A stretch of 64,000 nucleotides of DNA from Rutpela maculata (Eukaryota > Arthropoda > Insecta > Coleoptera > Cerambycidae), in assembly GCA_936432065.2 (NCBI GenBank), contig OW386287.2, positions 190,959,729 through 191,023,728 of the forward strand. Reading direction: 5' to 3'. Shown one piece after another: positions 1 to 12,035 of this stretch. Every line of letters starts with the position of its first letter. The stretch's first letter is position 1. Below the pieces are notes generated by a model. The model saw only the letters and a program-made list of their open reading frames with translations, made no database searches and was not told where the DNA came from. The translations under genes were made by a program, and so were the position numbers.

Positions 1-1388
1 TTGGAATTTTTCATCAGACACAGAAAGACAGAAACAGAAACATTTCAGTAATTATGTTATATTATACCAAATAAATAATAGTTTTAATGTTATACATTGT
101 AAACAGACTGAGGTACTTTGGTTGATTGCCCTTTGAACGATAATCTTCGATAATTAAATATATTTCGACAGTAATGTGTTTATATTTACAAGAGGATGAT
201 CCATCATGCACGTCAAGTGGGATTATAAATATAAGGGAATTATATCATATAATATTTTTATCTTACACTTCAAACGAAAACTGGTTTAACATTATTTAAA
301 GAATATTGATAAACGTAAATTAAATGTGGAAAACACTAGAAAAAAATCTGTAAATGTATTTACAAAACTTCTCTCTGTTTTGCATCTTCTTTTATTATTT
401 TTTCTGTTAAATGACCACCCTGTACATTTTTCTACTAAAAGTATATCAGATTATTTTCTAGGCAATAGTCGCAACTACCTTCCAAATATTATTTTGCTCT
501 GGCGTTTCTTATTTTTCTAGTGTGCACTCTATATTTTTCACTAAAAGTATATCCCAGTTTTTCATTGGCACTAGCATCAACTATCTCCCAAATATTATTT
601 ATCTCTGCCAATTAGTTTTGTAAATATAGTGCCAACAGACAAACAGAGAGAATTGAAGATCTTCATTTTCGTAATCTACATACGTCTGAAACGTGAAAAT
701 CCGAAAAAACCTCGGAAAGTGACCATTAAATTAAAACTATTTGTTAAAAAAAAACGTTCCTCAAGGAATCACTACTTCTACATCCAGATTTTATCCAAAT
801 CTCTCACACCGAAAAAAATTTCGATACTATATTTGAGTCGTCCATTTTCAGAACCCCCTACGTGTCCTATAAACGATTTTGAGAAAATTGCAAAAAACTT
901 TTAACTCTGTAAATAGTGGAGTTAGGTATTTCAATTTTTTTTTATTATTAAATTAAAAAAAAAAGGGTTTCGAAGTGACAATAAGTGAAAATTAAATGTT
1001 TGAAACAAAAAAGATATGACACAAAAATAAATTACTATAAGGGGTTTTGGAACTAAACATAGCGTTTATCGAGTTCTGGAACTGTAATTGTAACTTTTTA
1101 AATTGTTTTTTCGTAAACTTCTGACATCACTATTATCATATTATTTTCAACATAATCTTGATTATTCAAAAAAAGTTTAAATATTAAAAAAACAATTGCG
1201 GAAAAAATGAAAAAGTTTTATTTTCTTTTATTAAAATAATGTGTCAAACTCGTCTGGAATTTCACCAGCATCCACCGATCAAAATAATTTAAAAACACTA
1301 AAGGTACCAATCTTGCAATTTCGAATAACGTATTGTTTTAGATTACACTTAATGAGTTTTGCTATAAAACTGTTTTCTGAGACACGGT
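1..1388. other. Left flank of the giant transposon, no gene recognised
   Basis: AT-rich DNA with long A and T runs. The small open frames here show no recognisable domain or codon pattern. An imperfect direct repeat of about 110 bp is visible (around 421-505 and 531-611, sharing CTAAAAGTATATC and CCAAATATTATTT). Otherwise I see nothing supportable. Confidence 0.6.
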
Positions 1389-1397
1389 GGTTTTTGG
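1389..1397. repeat. Left 9-bp target-site duplication of the giant MULE
   Basis: GGTTTTTGG directly precedes the element terminus GGCGGAGTG. The identical 9-mer directly follows the opposite terminus at 25935-25943. A 9-bp duplication is the known signature of Mutator-like transposition. Confidence 0.85.
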
Positions 1398-1479
1398 GGC
1401 GGAGTGAAGATAGCAATCTTTTTGGCAATCCTCCATATTTTTTTTCTTTTGCGTTAAATAAATTATTTTCAGTGGAAAA

Positions 1480-4400
1480 ATAGATTTATACATATCTTGC
1501 AAGAAAATAGAACAAAATACGATATTGGTAGGGGCTGAGGGGGTAGCAATCCACAAAAATAAAACTATTATTTTGTAACTTTTTTAATAGCGTTTGTGCA
1601 TTAACCATATTCGGTGGAAAAATAACTATATATCTATACTTCAAGAATACAGAACAATATCTGATATAGGTAGGGGCTGCGGGGGTAGCAATCCACAAAA
1701 ATAAAACTATTGTTTTGTAACTTTTTTAATAGCGTTTGTGCATTAACCATATTCGATGGAAAAATAACTATATATCTATACTTCAAGAAAACAGAACAAT
1801 ATCTGATATCGGTAGGGGCTGTGAGGGTGTCAATCCACAAAAACTAAAATGGAAAAATATTATTTCGTAACTTTTTTAATATGGTTTGTGCATTAACCAT
1901 ATTCGGTGAAAAAATAACTATACACATATATTTCAAGAAAACACACCTAAATCCGATATAAGTAGGGGCTGAGGGGGTAGCAATCTACAGAAAATAAAAT
2001 ATTATTTTGCAACTTTTTTAATATCGCTTGTGCATTAACCATCTTCGATGGAAAAATAACTATACACATATATTTCAAGAAAACACACCCAAATCCGATA
2101 TAGGTAGGGGCTGAGGGGGTAGCAATCCACAAAAAGCTAAATATTATTTTGCAACTTTCTTAATATCGTTTGTGCATTAACCATTTTCGATGGAAAAATA
2201 ACTATACACATATATTTCAAGAAAACACACCCAAATCCGATATAGGTAGGGGCTGAGGGGGTAGCAATCCACAAAAAGTAAAATATTATTTTACAACTTT
2301 TTTAATATCGTTTGTGCATTAACCATATTCGGTCAAAAAATAACTATATATCTATACTTCAAGAAAACAGAACAATATCTGATATAGGTATGGGCTGAGG
2401 GGGTAGCAATCCATAAAAACTAAAAATATTATTTTGCAACTTTTTTAATATCGTTTGTGCATTAACCATCTTCGATGGAAAAATAACTATACACATATAT
2501 TTCAAGAAAACACACCCAAATCCGATGCAGGTAGGGGCTGAGGGGGTAGCAATCCACAAAAATAAAACTATTATTTTGTAACTTTTTTAATAGCGTTTGT
2601 GCATTAACCATATTCGGTGGACAAATAACTATATATCTATACTTCAAGAAAACAGAACAATATCTGATATAGGTATGGGCTGAGGGGGTAGCAATACATA
2701 AAAACTAAAAATATTATTTCGTAACTTTTTTAATATCGTTTATGCATTAACCATCTTCGATGAAAAAATAACTATACACATATATTTCAAGAAAACACAC
2801 CCAAACCCGATATAGGTAGGGGCTGAGGGGGTAGCAATCCACAAAAAATAAAATATTATTTTGCAACTTTTTTAATATCGTTTGTGCATTAACCATCTTC
2901 AATGGGAAAATAACTATACACATGTATTTCAAGAAAACACACCCAAATCCGATACAGGAAGGGGCTGAGGGGGTAGCAATCCACAAAAATAAAACTATTA
3001 TTTTGTAACTTTTTTAATAGCGTTTGTGCATTAACCATATTCGGTGGAAAAATAACTATATATCTATACTTCAAGAAAACAGAACAATAACTGATATAGG
3101 TAGGGGCTGAGGGGGTAGCAATCCACAAAAACTAAAATGGAAAAATATTATTTCGTAACTTTTTTAATATGGTTTGTGCATTAACCATATTCGGTGAAAA
3201 AATAACTATACACATATATTTCAAGAAAACACACCTAAATCTGATATAGATAGGGGCTGAGGGGGTAGCAATCCACATAAAATAAAATATTATTTTGCAA
3301 CTTTTTAAATATCGTTTGTGCATTAACCATCTTCAATGTAAAAATAACTATACACATACATTTCAAGAAAACACACCCAAATCCGATATAGGTAGGGGCT
3401 GAGGGGGTAGCAATCCACAAAAAGTAAAATATTATTTTGCAACTTTTTTAATATCGTTTGTGCATTAACCATCTTCGATGGAAAAATAACTATACACATA
3501 TATTTCAAGAAAACACATTAAAATCTGATATAGGTAGGGGCTGAGGGGGTAGCAATCCACAAAAATGAAACTATTATTTTGTAACTTCTTTAATAGCGTT
3601 TGTGCATTAACCATCTTCGATGGAAAAATAACTATATATCTATACTTCAAGAAAACAGAACAATATCTGATATAGGTAGGGGCTGAGGGGGTAGCAATCC
3701 ATAAAAACTAAAAATATTATTTCGTAACATGTTTAATATCGTTTGTGCATTTAACCATCTTCGACAGAAAAATAACTATACACATATATTTCAAGAAAAC
3801 ACACCCAAACCCGATATAGGTAGGGGCTGAGGGGGTAGCAATCCACAAAAATAAAACTATTATTTTGTAACTTTTTTAATAGCGTTTGCGCATTAACCAT
3901 ATTCGGTGGAAAAATAACTATATATCTATACTTCAAGAAAACAGAACAACATCTGATACAGGTAGGGGCTGAGGGGGTAGCAATCCACAAAAAATAAAAT
4001 ATTATTTCGTAACTTTTTTAATATGGTTTGTGCATTAACCATATTCGGTGAAAAAATAACTATACACATATATTTCAAGAAAACACACCTAAATCCGATA
4101 TGGGTAGGGGCTGAGGGGGTAGCAATCCACAGAAAATAAAACATTATTTTGCAACTTTTTTAATATTGTTTGTGCATTAACCATCTTCGATGGAAAAATA
4201 ACTATACACATATATTTCAAGAAAACACACCCAAATCCGATACAGGAAGGGGCTAAGGGGGTAGCAATCCACAATAATAAAACTATTATTTTGTAACTTT
4301 TTTAATAGCGTTTGTGCATTAACCATATTCGGTGGAAAAATAACTATATATCTATACTTCAAGAAAACAGGACAATATCTGATATAGGTAGGGGCTGAGG

Positions 4401-7400
4401 GGGTAGCAATCCACAAAAACTAAAATATTATTTCGTAACTTTTTTAATATGGTTTGTGCATTAACTATATTCGGTGAAAAAATAACTATATACATATATT
4501 TCAAGAAAACACACCTAAATCCGATATAGGTAGGGGCTGAGGGGGTAGCAATCCACAGAAAATAAAATATTATTTTGCAACTTTTTTAATATCGTTTGTG
4601 CATTAACCATCTTCGATGGAAAAATAACTATACACATATATTTCAAGAAAACACACCCAAATCCGATACAGGAAGGGGCTGAGGGGGTAGCAATCCACAA
4701 AAATAAAACTATTATTTTGTAACTTTTTTAATAGCGTTTGTGCATTAACCATATTCGGTGGAAAAATAACTATATATCTATACTTCAAGAAAACAGAACA
4801 ATATCTGATATCGGTAGGGGCTGACGGGGTAGCAATCCATAAAAACTAAAAATATTATTTCGTAACTTTTTTCATATCGTTTGTGCATTAACCATCTTCG
4901 ATGGAAAAATAACTATACACATATATTTCAAGAAAACACATCAAAATCTGATATAGGTAGGGGCTGAGGGGGTAGCAATCCACAAAAACTAAAATATTAT
5001 TTCGTAGCTTTTTTAATATGGTTTGTACATTAACCATATTCGGTGAAAAAATAACTATACACATATGTTTCAAGAAAACACACCTAAATCCGATATAGGT
5101 AGGGGCTGAGGGGGTAGCAATCCACAGAAAATAAAATATTATTTTGCAACTTTTTTAATATCGTTTGTGCATTAACCATCTTCGATGGAAAAATAACTAT
5201 ACACATATATTTCAAGAAAACACACCCAAATCCGATACAGGAAGGGGCTAAGGGGGTAGCAATCCACAATAATAAAACTATTATTTTGTAACTTTTTTAA
5301 TAGCGTTTGTGCATTAACCATATTCGGTGGAAAAATAACTATATATCTATACTTCAAGAAAACAGGACAATATCTGATATAGGTAGGGGCTGAGGGGGTA
5401 GCAATCCACAAAAACTAAAATATTATTTCGTAACTTTTTTAATATGGTTTGTGCATTAACTATATTCGGTGAAAAAATAACTATATACATATATTTCAAG
5501 AAAACACACCTAAATCCGATATAGGTAGGGGCTGAGGGGGTAGCAATCCACAGAAAATAAAATATTATTTTGCAACTTTTTTAATATCGTTTGTGCATTA
5601 ACCATCTTCGATGGAAAAATAACTATACACATATATTTCAAGAAAACACACCCAAATCCGATACAGGAAGGGGCTGAGGGGGTAGCAATCCACAAAAATA
5701 AAACTATTATTTTGTAACTTTTTTAATAGCGTTTGTGCATTAACCATATTCGGTGGAAAAATAACTATATATCTATACTTCAAGAAAACAGAACAATATC
5801 TGATATCGGTAGGGGCTGACGGGGTAGCAATCCATAAAAACTAAAAATATTATTTCGTAACTTTTTTCATATCGTTTGTGCATTAACCATCTTCGATGGA
5901 AAAATAACTATACACATATATTTCAAGAAAACACATCAAAATCTGATATAGGTAGGGGCTGAGGGGGTAGCAATCCACAAAAACTAAAATATTATTTCGT
6001 AGCTTTTTTAATATGGTTTGTACATTAACCATATTCGGTGAAAAAATAACTATACACATATGTTTCAAGAAAACACACCTAAATCCGATATAGGTAGGGG
6101 CTGAGGGGGTAGCAATCCACAGAAAATAAAATATTATTTTGCAACTTTTTTAATATCGTTTGTGCATTAACCATCTTCGATGAAAAAATAACTATACACA
6201 TATATTTCAAGAAAACACACCCAAATCCGATACAGGAAGGGGCTGAGGGGGTAGCAATCCACAAAAATAAAACTATTATTTTGTAACTTTTTTAATAGCG
6301 TTTGTGCATTAACCATATTCGGTGGAAAAATAACTATATATCTATACTTCAAGAAAACAGAACAATATCTGATATCGGTAGGGGCTGACGGGGTAGCAAT
6401 CCATAAAAACTAAAAATATTATTTCGTAACTTTTTTCATATCGTTTGTGCATTAACCATCTTCGATGGAAAAATAACTATACACATATATTTCAAGAAAA
6501 CACATCAAAATCTGATATAGGTAGGGGCTGAGGGGGTAGCAATCCACAAAAACTAAAATATTATTTCGTAGCTTTTTTAATATGGTTTGTACATTAACCA
6601 TATTCGGTGAAAAAATAACTATACACATATGTTTCAAGAAAACACACCTAAATCCGATATAGGTAGGGGCTGAGGGGGTAGCAATCCACAGAAAATAAAA
6701 TATTATTTTGCAACTTTTTTAATATCGTTTGTGCATTAACCATCTTCGATGGAAAAATAACTATACACATATATTTCAAGAAAACACACCCAAATCCGAC
6801 GCAGGTAGGGGCTGAGGGGGTAGCAATCCACAAAATTAAACTATTATTTTGTAACTTTTTTAACAGCGTTTGTGCATTAACCATATTCGGTGGAAAAATA
6901 ACTATATATCTATACTTCAAGAAAACAGGACAGTATCTGATATAGGTAGGGGCTGAGGTTGTAGCAATCCACAAAAACTAAAATATTATTTCATAACTTT
7001 TTTAATATGGTTTGTGCATTAACCATATTCGGTGAAAAAATAACTATACCCATATGTTTCAGGAAAACACACCTAAATCCTATATAGGTAGGGGCTGAGG
7101 GGGTAGCAATCCACAGAAAATAAAATATTATTTTGCAACTTCTTTAATATCGTTTGTGCATTAACCATCTTCGACGGAAAAATAACTATACACATATATT
7201 TCAAGAAAACACACCTAAATCCGATATAGGTAGGGGCTGAGGGGGTAGCAATCCACAGAAAATAAAATATTATTTTGCAACTTTTTTAATATCGTTTGTG
7301 CATTAACCATCTTCGATGGAAAAATAACTATACACATATGTTTCAAGAAAACACACCCAAATCCGATATAGGTAGGGGTTGACGGGGTAGCAATCTACAG

Positions 7401-8518
7401 AAAATAAAATATTATTTTGCAACTTTTTTAATATCGTTTGTGCATTAACCATCTTCGACGGAAAAATAACTATACACATATATTTCAAGAAAACACATCA
7501 AAATCTGATATAGGTAGGGGCTGAGGGGGTAGCAATCCACAAAAATAAAACTATTGTTTTGTAACTTTTTATTTGCGTTTGTGCATTAACCATATTCGGT
7601 GGAAAAATAACTATATATCTATACTTCAAGAAAACAGAACAATATCTGATATCGGTAGGGGCTGACGGGGCAGCAATCCATAAAAACTAAAAATATTATT
7701 TCGTAACTTTTTTAATATCGTTTGTGCATTAACCATCTTCGATGGAAAAATAACTATACACATATATTTCAAGAAAACACATCAAAATCTGATATAGGTA
7801 GGGGCTGAGGGGGTAGCAATCCACAAAAAATAAAATATTATTTCGTAACTTTTTTAATATGGTTTGTGCATTAACCATATTCGGTGAAAAAATAACTATA
7901 CACATATATTTCAAGAAAACACACCTAAATCCGATATGGGTAGGGGCTGAGGGGGTAGCAATCCACAGAAAATAAAATATTATCTTGCAACTTTTTTAAT
8001 ATCGTTTGTGCATTAACCATCTTCGACGGAAAAATAACTATACACATATATTTCAAGAAAACACATCAAAATCCGATACAGGTAGGGGCTGAGGGGGTAG
8101 CAATCCACAAAAAATAAAATATTATTCTGTAACATTTTTAATATCGCTTGTGCATTAGCCATTTTCGGTGGAAAAATAACTATGTATCTATACTTCAAGA
8201 AAATAGAACAATATCCGATGTAGGTAGAGGCTGAGGGGGTGGCAATCCTCAAAAACTAAAATATTATTTTGTAACTCTTTTAATATGGTTTGTGCATTAA
8301 CCATATTCGGTGGAAAAATAGTTAGATTTCTATACTTCGAGAAAACAGAACAATATTCGATGTAGGTAGGGGCTGAGGGGGTAGCAACCCTCAAAAACTA
8401 TAATATTATTTTGTAACTTTTTTAATATCGTTTGTGCATTAACCATTTTCAGTGAAAATATAGCTATATTCATATATTTCAAGAAAACACATCAAAATCC
8501 GATATAGGTAGGGGCTGA
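1480..8518 (-). repeat. Left tandem array of ~142-bp monomers (outer part)
   Basis: About 49 head-to-tail monomers. Spacing read from repeated landmarks is 142 bp, with 141-149 bp variants. The best conserved core, read on the minus strand, is CTACCCCCTCAGCCCCTACC, followed by TATATC and TTTTCTTGAA; another conserved part is GGTTAATGCACAAACG. At least two monomer types alternate, one with a TATAGATATATAG block and one with TATATGTGTATAG. Because 142 is not divisible by three, open frames run across monomers and produce many 61-79 residue frames; I do not consider them genes. The monomer motif TAGCAATCC also occurs, slightly altered, twice at the very terminus of the element. Confidence 0.9.
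4089..6647 (-). repeat. Left-array higher-order duplications (995 bp and 569 bp)
   Basis: The block at about 4089-5083 recurs at 5084-6078 with offset 995 bp (seven monomers), including shared private variants such as GGGGCTAAGGGGG. The segment about 5510-6078 then recurs at 6079-6647 with offset 569 bp (four monomers). This is typical unequal exchange within a tandem array. The right arm lacks this arrangement. Confidence 0.8.
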
Positions 8519-8522
8519 GGGG
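8519..8522. repeat. 4-bp duplication (GGGG) left of the LTR-like insertion
   Basis: GGGG here and at 10478-10481 bracket the insertion. The uninterrupted right-arm partner has five C/G at this point, which is what removal of the insertion plus one GGGG predicts. Confidence 0.6.
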
Positions 8523-10477
8523 TGTATCATAATTTCTTCGCTGTTCAATAAAATTTAATTTTCATCAAGTGTTTGAGAGTCTTACTGCACTTTATGTTAT
8601 TTGAAGAAAAAATATTACTACCCCAGTAGCTCAGAGACTCGGCAGATGAGTCATGGGTAAGAAAATGCTTTACGAATGGTTTTACGTGTTAGGTAGATAA
8701 AGATTAATAAATGATAGATGTTTTTATAAAATTTTTTTTTTAAGAGATGTTAATTTCACTTAGATAATGGTAAATTTTCCAGAATAACGGGGCGCCAATC
8801 TTTCTATAATTATAATTTACACTGAAACTGAAGTTTGATTATAAGAAAGATAAACTAATCAAAATTTAGAGAAAGTACTAGTTGTATAAAAAAAAAATGT
8901 AAATTAATAATTCAAATTTAGCACAAGTCAAGATTAGATTAATACCTCTGAATATTACTAAAGGATGTTCAATTTATTATCAAAGATTAAATAATTAATA
9001 CAGTAAGTACTATCGAAATATTTAGTTTGTGAAGTTTGGTTTGTAAAGTTTGGTTTGTATCAAAATACCTGAAATAAGTGGACAATGTGATTATAAAATT
9101 GATTTTATTATAAATCAATCAAACTTGGTGTGTTTTTATTATAAAACAACTAAACTGAGGCCTTAATATTAAGTGAAATTATATACAAAAAAAATATATC
9201 GAGTGGACGATAAAATGTTATGCAGATATTATTTATTATATTGTCTAAAACATGAACCGACAATATGGTGTTTAAAAGTCAAATTTTATTATATAACTAT
9301 ACCTAAATGTTTCGTAGAAATTGTGATCACAAAGTCTTTACACAACCTTTTATATAATTTGTTTTTAATTAGACGTAACGTCGATAATTTATACCTTGAT
9401 AAAAATAGTATATATCAACTGTTCATTGAAACATGTTAATAATAAAATTGAAAATAGAAATAGTTTTTAAAAAAAATAGAACATGATACTTTAAAAACTC
9501 TAAAAATGTTAAAAGGTAAAAATATGAAGTATTTATATAAAAAACGTTAGATAAAAAAACTTATTTGTGACACTTATCTGGAATTTTTCTGTGAATGAAA
9601 ATGATGACTTTAGTAGGGGATGATGTTGGTGAAATCCAACCCACAGTGATATAATTGTTGGTTTCTAGAAGAGCTCGGGATCAGGTTTAGAAGTTTCCAA
9701 TACCATATTCGACGCTTCCAAAAATTCCATAAGGACAAATCCCAACTATCCTACCATACTATCGTCGCGATCTCCATACAAAATTTGTTTCCAACCCAAA
9801 ATTTAATATGACGTTAATAAGCAATGCATAACTACGATGTGCATCCCAAGATTGATAAAACTTGCTTCCAATTTTAGAAGATTTGCATTTTTATAATAAA
9901 ACTTGCATCTAATACAAAAATTCTTTGTCCAATACTAACATTTTTCGTCCAAAACTAAATTATTTGGATTCAATATGAAAATTGTTTATCCATTAATAAA
10001 ATTATTTATCCAATAGTGAAACCCTGGAAAGAAATGAAGTGTAAGCGTGAGTTGTAAAATGGCCGCTGCCAAAAAAATTATTTCTTTATAAATTACTTAC
10101 GGATTAAACCGGTGAAGATAATTAGGCCTGCTTCATAATCAAGAAGAGGGACTATCAACCCTTTCAATGTTGAAGTCTTCAAGGAAAAATTTAATGAAAA
10201 TACATCACTATTTAAAAGTTCATCGAGCAATCGAAGTTCTAACCTTCTAGTAACGGAAAACTATATCGTTCTGCTTTCTTTTTCGATGCGTATAAATCGC
10301 ATCGCTTCGTTACCCTCTCCACTCATAAAGATAAGCTGATTTTAGGCGTAACTCTGGTTGCATACAGTTGTGTTTAATTAAAAAGCAATTTTAAGAAATA
10401 TATTTAAATCTACCGCGGACATTCACGCTTAAGTTAAAATATTTTATAATTTATAGGGCGGCAATATGCCTGCTACA
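8523..10477. mobile_element. Solo-LTR-like insertion in the left arm only
   Basis: A 1955-bp segment splits a monomer in the left array; the matching place in the right arm (18826/18827) is uninterrupted. It begins TGTATCATAATTTC and ends GCCTGCTACA, so it has TGTA...TACA short inverted ends and a 4-bp GGGG duplication. These are the marks of an LTR left after recombination of an LTR retrotransposon. No reverse transcriptase, gag or other domain is visible; an 88-codon open frame at 9173-9439 has no features I recognise. Local direct repeats occur near 9028-9060 (AGTTTGGTTTGTA) and in degenerate form near 9880-10020. A TATA-like TATAAATCGC lies near 10290. 1955 bp is long for a solo LTR, so a short non-coding element of another class cannot be excluded, although TIRs of a DNA transposon are not seen. 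Confidence 0.6.
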
Positions 10478-10720
10478 GGGGGTAGCAATCCACAAAAAAT
10501 AAAATATTATTTTGTAACTCTTTTAATATCGTTAGTGCATTAACCATTTTCGGTGGAATAATACCTATATACATATATTCTAAGAAGACACAACAAAATC
10601 CGTTATAGTTAGGTGCTGACGGGGTAGAAATTCACAAATACTAAATTACTAATTTGTATTTTACTTAATATCGTTTGTGCATTAATCATCTTTGGATGAA
10701 AAAAAAACAACATAATCCAA
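10478..10720 (-). repeat. Inner remainder of the left monomer array
   Basis: The half-monomer cut by the LTR-like insertion resumes at 10478, followed by one or two increasingly diverged monomers (GTAGAAATTCACAAATACT, TCGTTTGTGCATTAATC). Divergence toward the gene side is mirrored at 18585-18826 in the right arm. Confidence 0.75.
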
Positions 10721-10919
10721 TACAAGTATGTACTGGCAGATTATAACTCTGTTAATTGAAATGAAATATGAATTTATATCCTTTTTAATGTCGTGTGTAT
10801 CTTGATCATTTCTAGAGAGTAGGACTAGTAACAGAATTGATGATAAGTGAGAAAGAAGGTGGTAGCCAAATTTAATTTATACCAAATGGTAGCACATTCC
10901 ATTTTTTTCAAATTAAATT

Positions 10920-12035
10920 TTACCAACTTTGAGATGTACACATGTTGCAATTATAATCACCGAGAGGTGGTAAGAACGTTTTGTTGGTAAGCGTAGAAAT
11001 ACATGCTTGATGGTACCATCTTCGACATTTTTCACAAAACACCCAGTCTGCCGTGTCGTCCAATCTATACTGCCCGCACAAAAGACATATTAAAGTTACG
11101 TCGTCGGAATTTTGCACGAGCGACTTTAGAATCAGCAATCTAAATTTACCTGGATTGAATTCCTGGGTAAATGGTGCCGTGTTGATGATGTATTCTGCGT
11201 ATTTAATTATATATACTCCACAGTTATACGCATCTTTCTGTACGGGCAGCTTTTCTACGGCAAGTTTCCAATTATTACTGTCACTCGGTAACATAGAAGA
11301 CTTATTTTTGACTTTACGATTGTAGATTTGAACGAAATTTAGGAACTTTTTAAAATAAGTTTTAGTTTTTTTGTGACTATTTCCAACTGGGTCGTAATAT
11401 CTGAATTGCTGTTCTTGAAAATCGGCGACAGCAATACACCAATGATTTCCAGTGTTGGCTGGCATTATCAGAACTTTATCTACACTAATTTTGACAAAAT
11501 CTATTGAAAAGTGTTTTTCACCCTTAACGATCAAGTCAGTAGCTACATTGCAAAACAGTATTTGATACCTGCTACAATCTTTGTTCAAAAAATGTAATGT
11601 AGCGTCTATTAACGTATCATTTAAATACATATGCTCTTGCTTATTTAAATTATTATTGAGCCTTTGACAGTCTTCAAACAGAATTTTTTTAGTTGGCAAA
11701 TTTGTGTCTCTGTAAATAGAGAGAGTGAAATTTTTTGATTTCGGATCAGTGGAATTTTTTAAATAATAGGAAATATCCTTTAAAAGACCGTTCTGAAATA
11801 TGCCCCCCAGTATTTTATTCATTTTGTTTAAATGTATTTGTTTGAAATATGAATGAGGCCGTTTCTGTCGTTTTTGCCACGATTCAACCTCGGTACTTTT
11901 TAAAACCCTTTTCCTTGAGATATTGCTGCAGCTCGATTTCGGTATATTTAATGAAAATTCTTTGCACAAACTTAAAACGTGCTCTCTCTACATTCTTAGA
12001 AATCTACTGCATTTAAAATTCGGCACAACATTCAT
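10920..12035 (-). pseudogene. Severed 3' part of the left transposase gene (Ulp1 protease and PHD finger)
   Basis: This is the in-frame continuation of the left-arm transposase after its nonsense codon. It is open to a stop at 10920 and contains an internal ATG at 11969. Apart from the stop it keeps the same residues as the right copy: the Ulp1/C48 set (His in NHWCIAV, Asp in YYDPVG, Gln in LPVQKD, Cys in YNCGVY) and the C4HC3 PHD finger. The distance from the gene start to the final stop (3213 bp) equals that of the right copy, so there is no indel. It would be expressed only by readthrough, reinitiation at the internal ATG, or not at all. I classify it as a broken 3' half rather than a gene of its own. 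Confidence 0.8.

Noticed and set aside
1486..8394. Dozens of 61-108 residue minus-strand frames with near-identical proteins
   Set aside because: They are generated by the 142-bp monomer, whose length is not a multiple of three, and occur in overlapping frames with no start context or conserved domain. The same holds for 18951-25846 on the plus strand.
1480..8518. CRISPR-like array
   Set aside because: The repeats are contiguous ~142-bp monomers without unique spacers, in a eukaryotic transposon with spliced genes nearby.
8523..10477. DNA transposon with TIRs in the left arm
   Set aside because: Only four terminal bases are inverted (TGTA/TACA); no longer TIR is seen, and TG...CA with a 4-bp duplication fits an LTR better.
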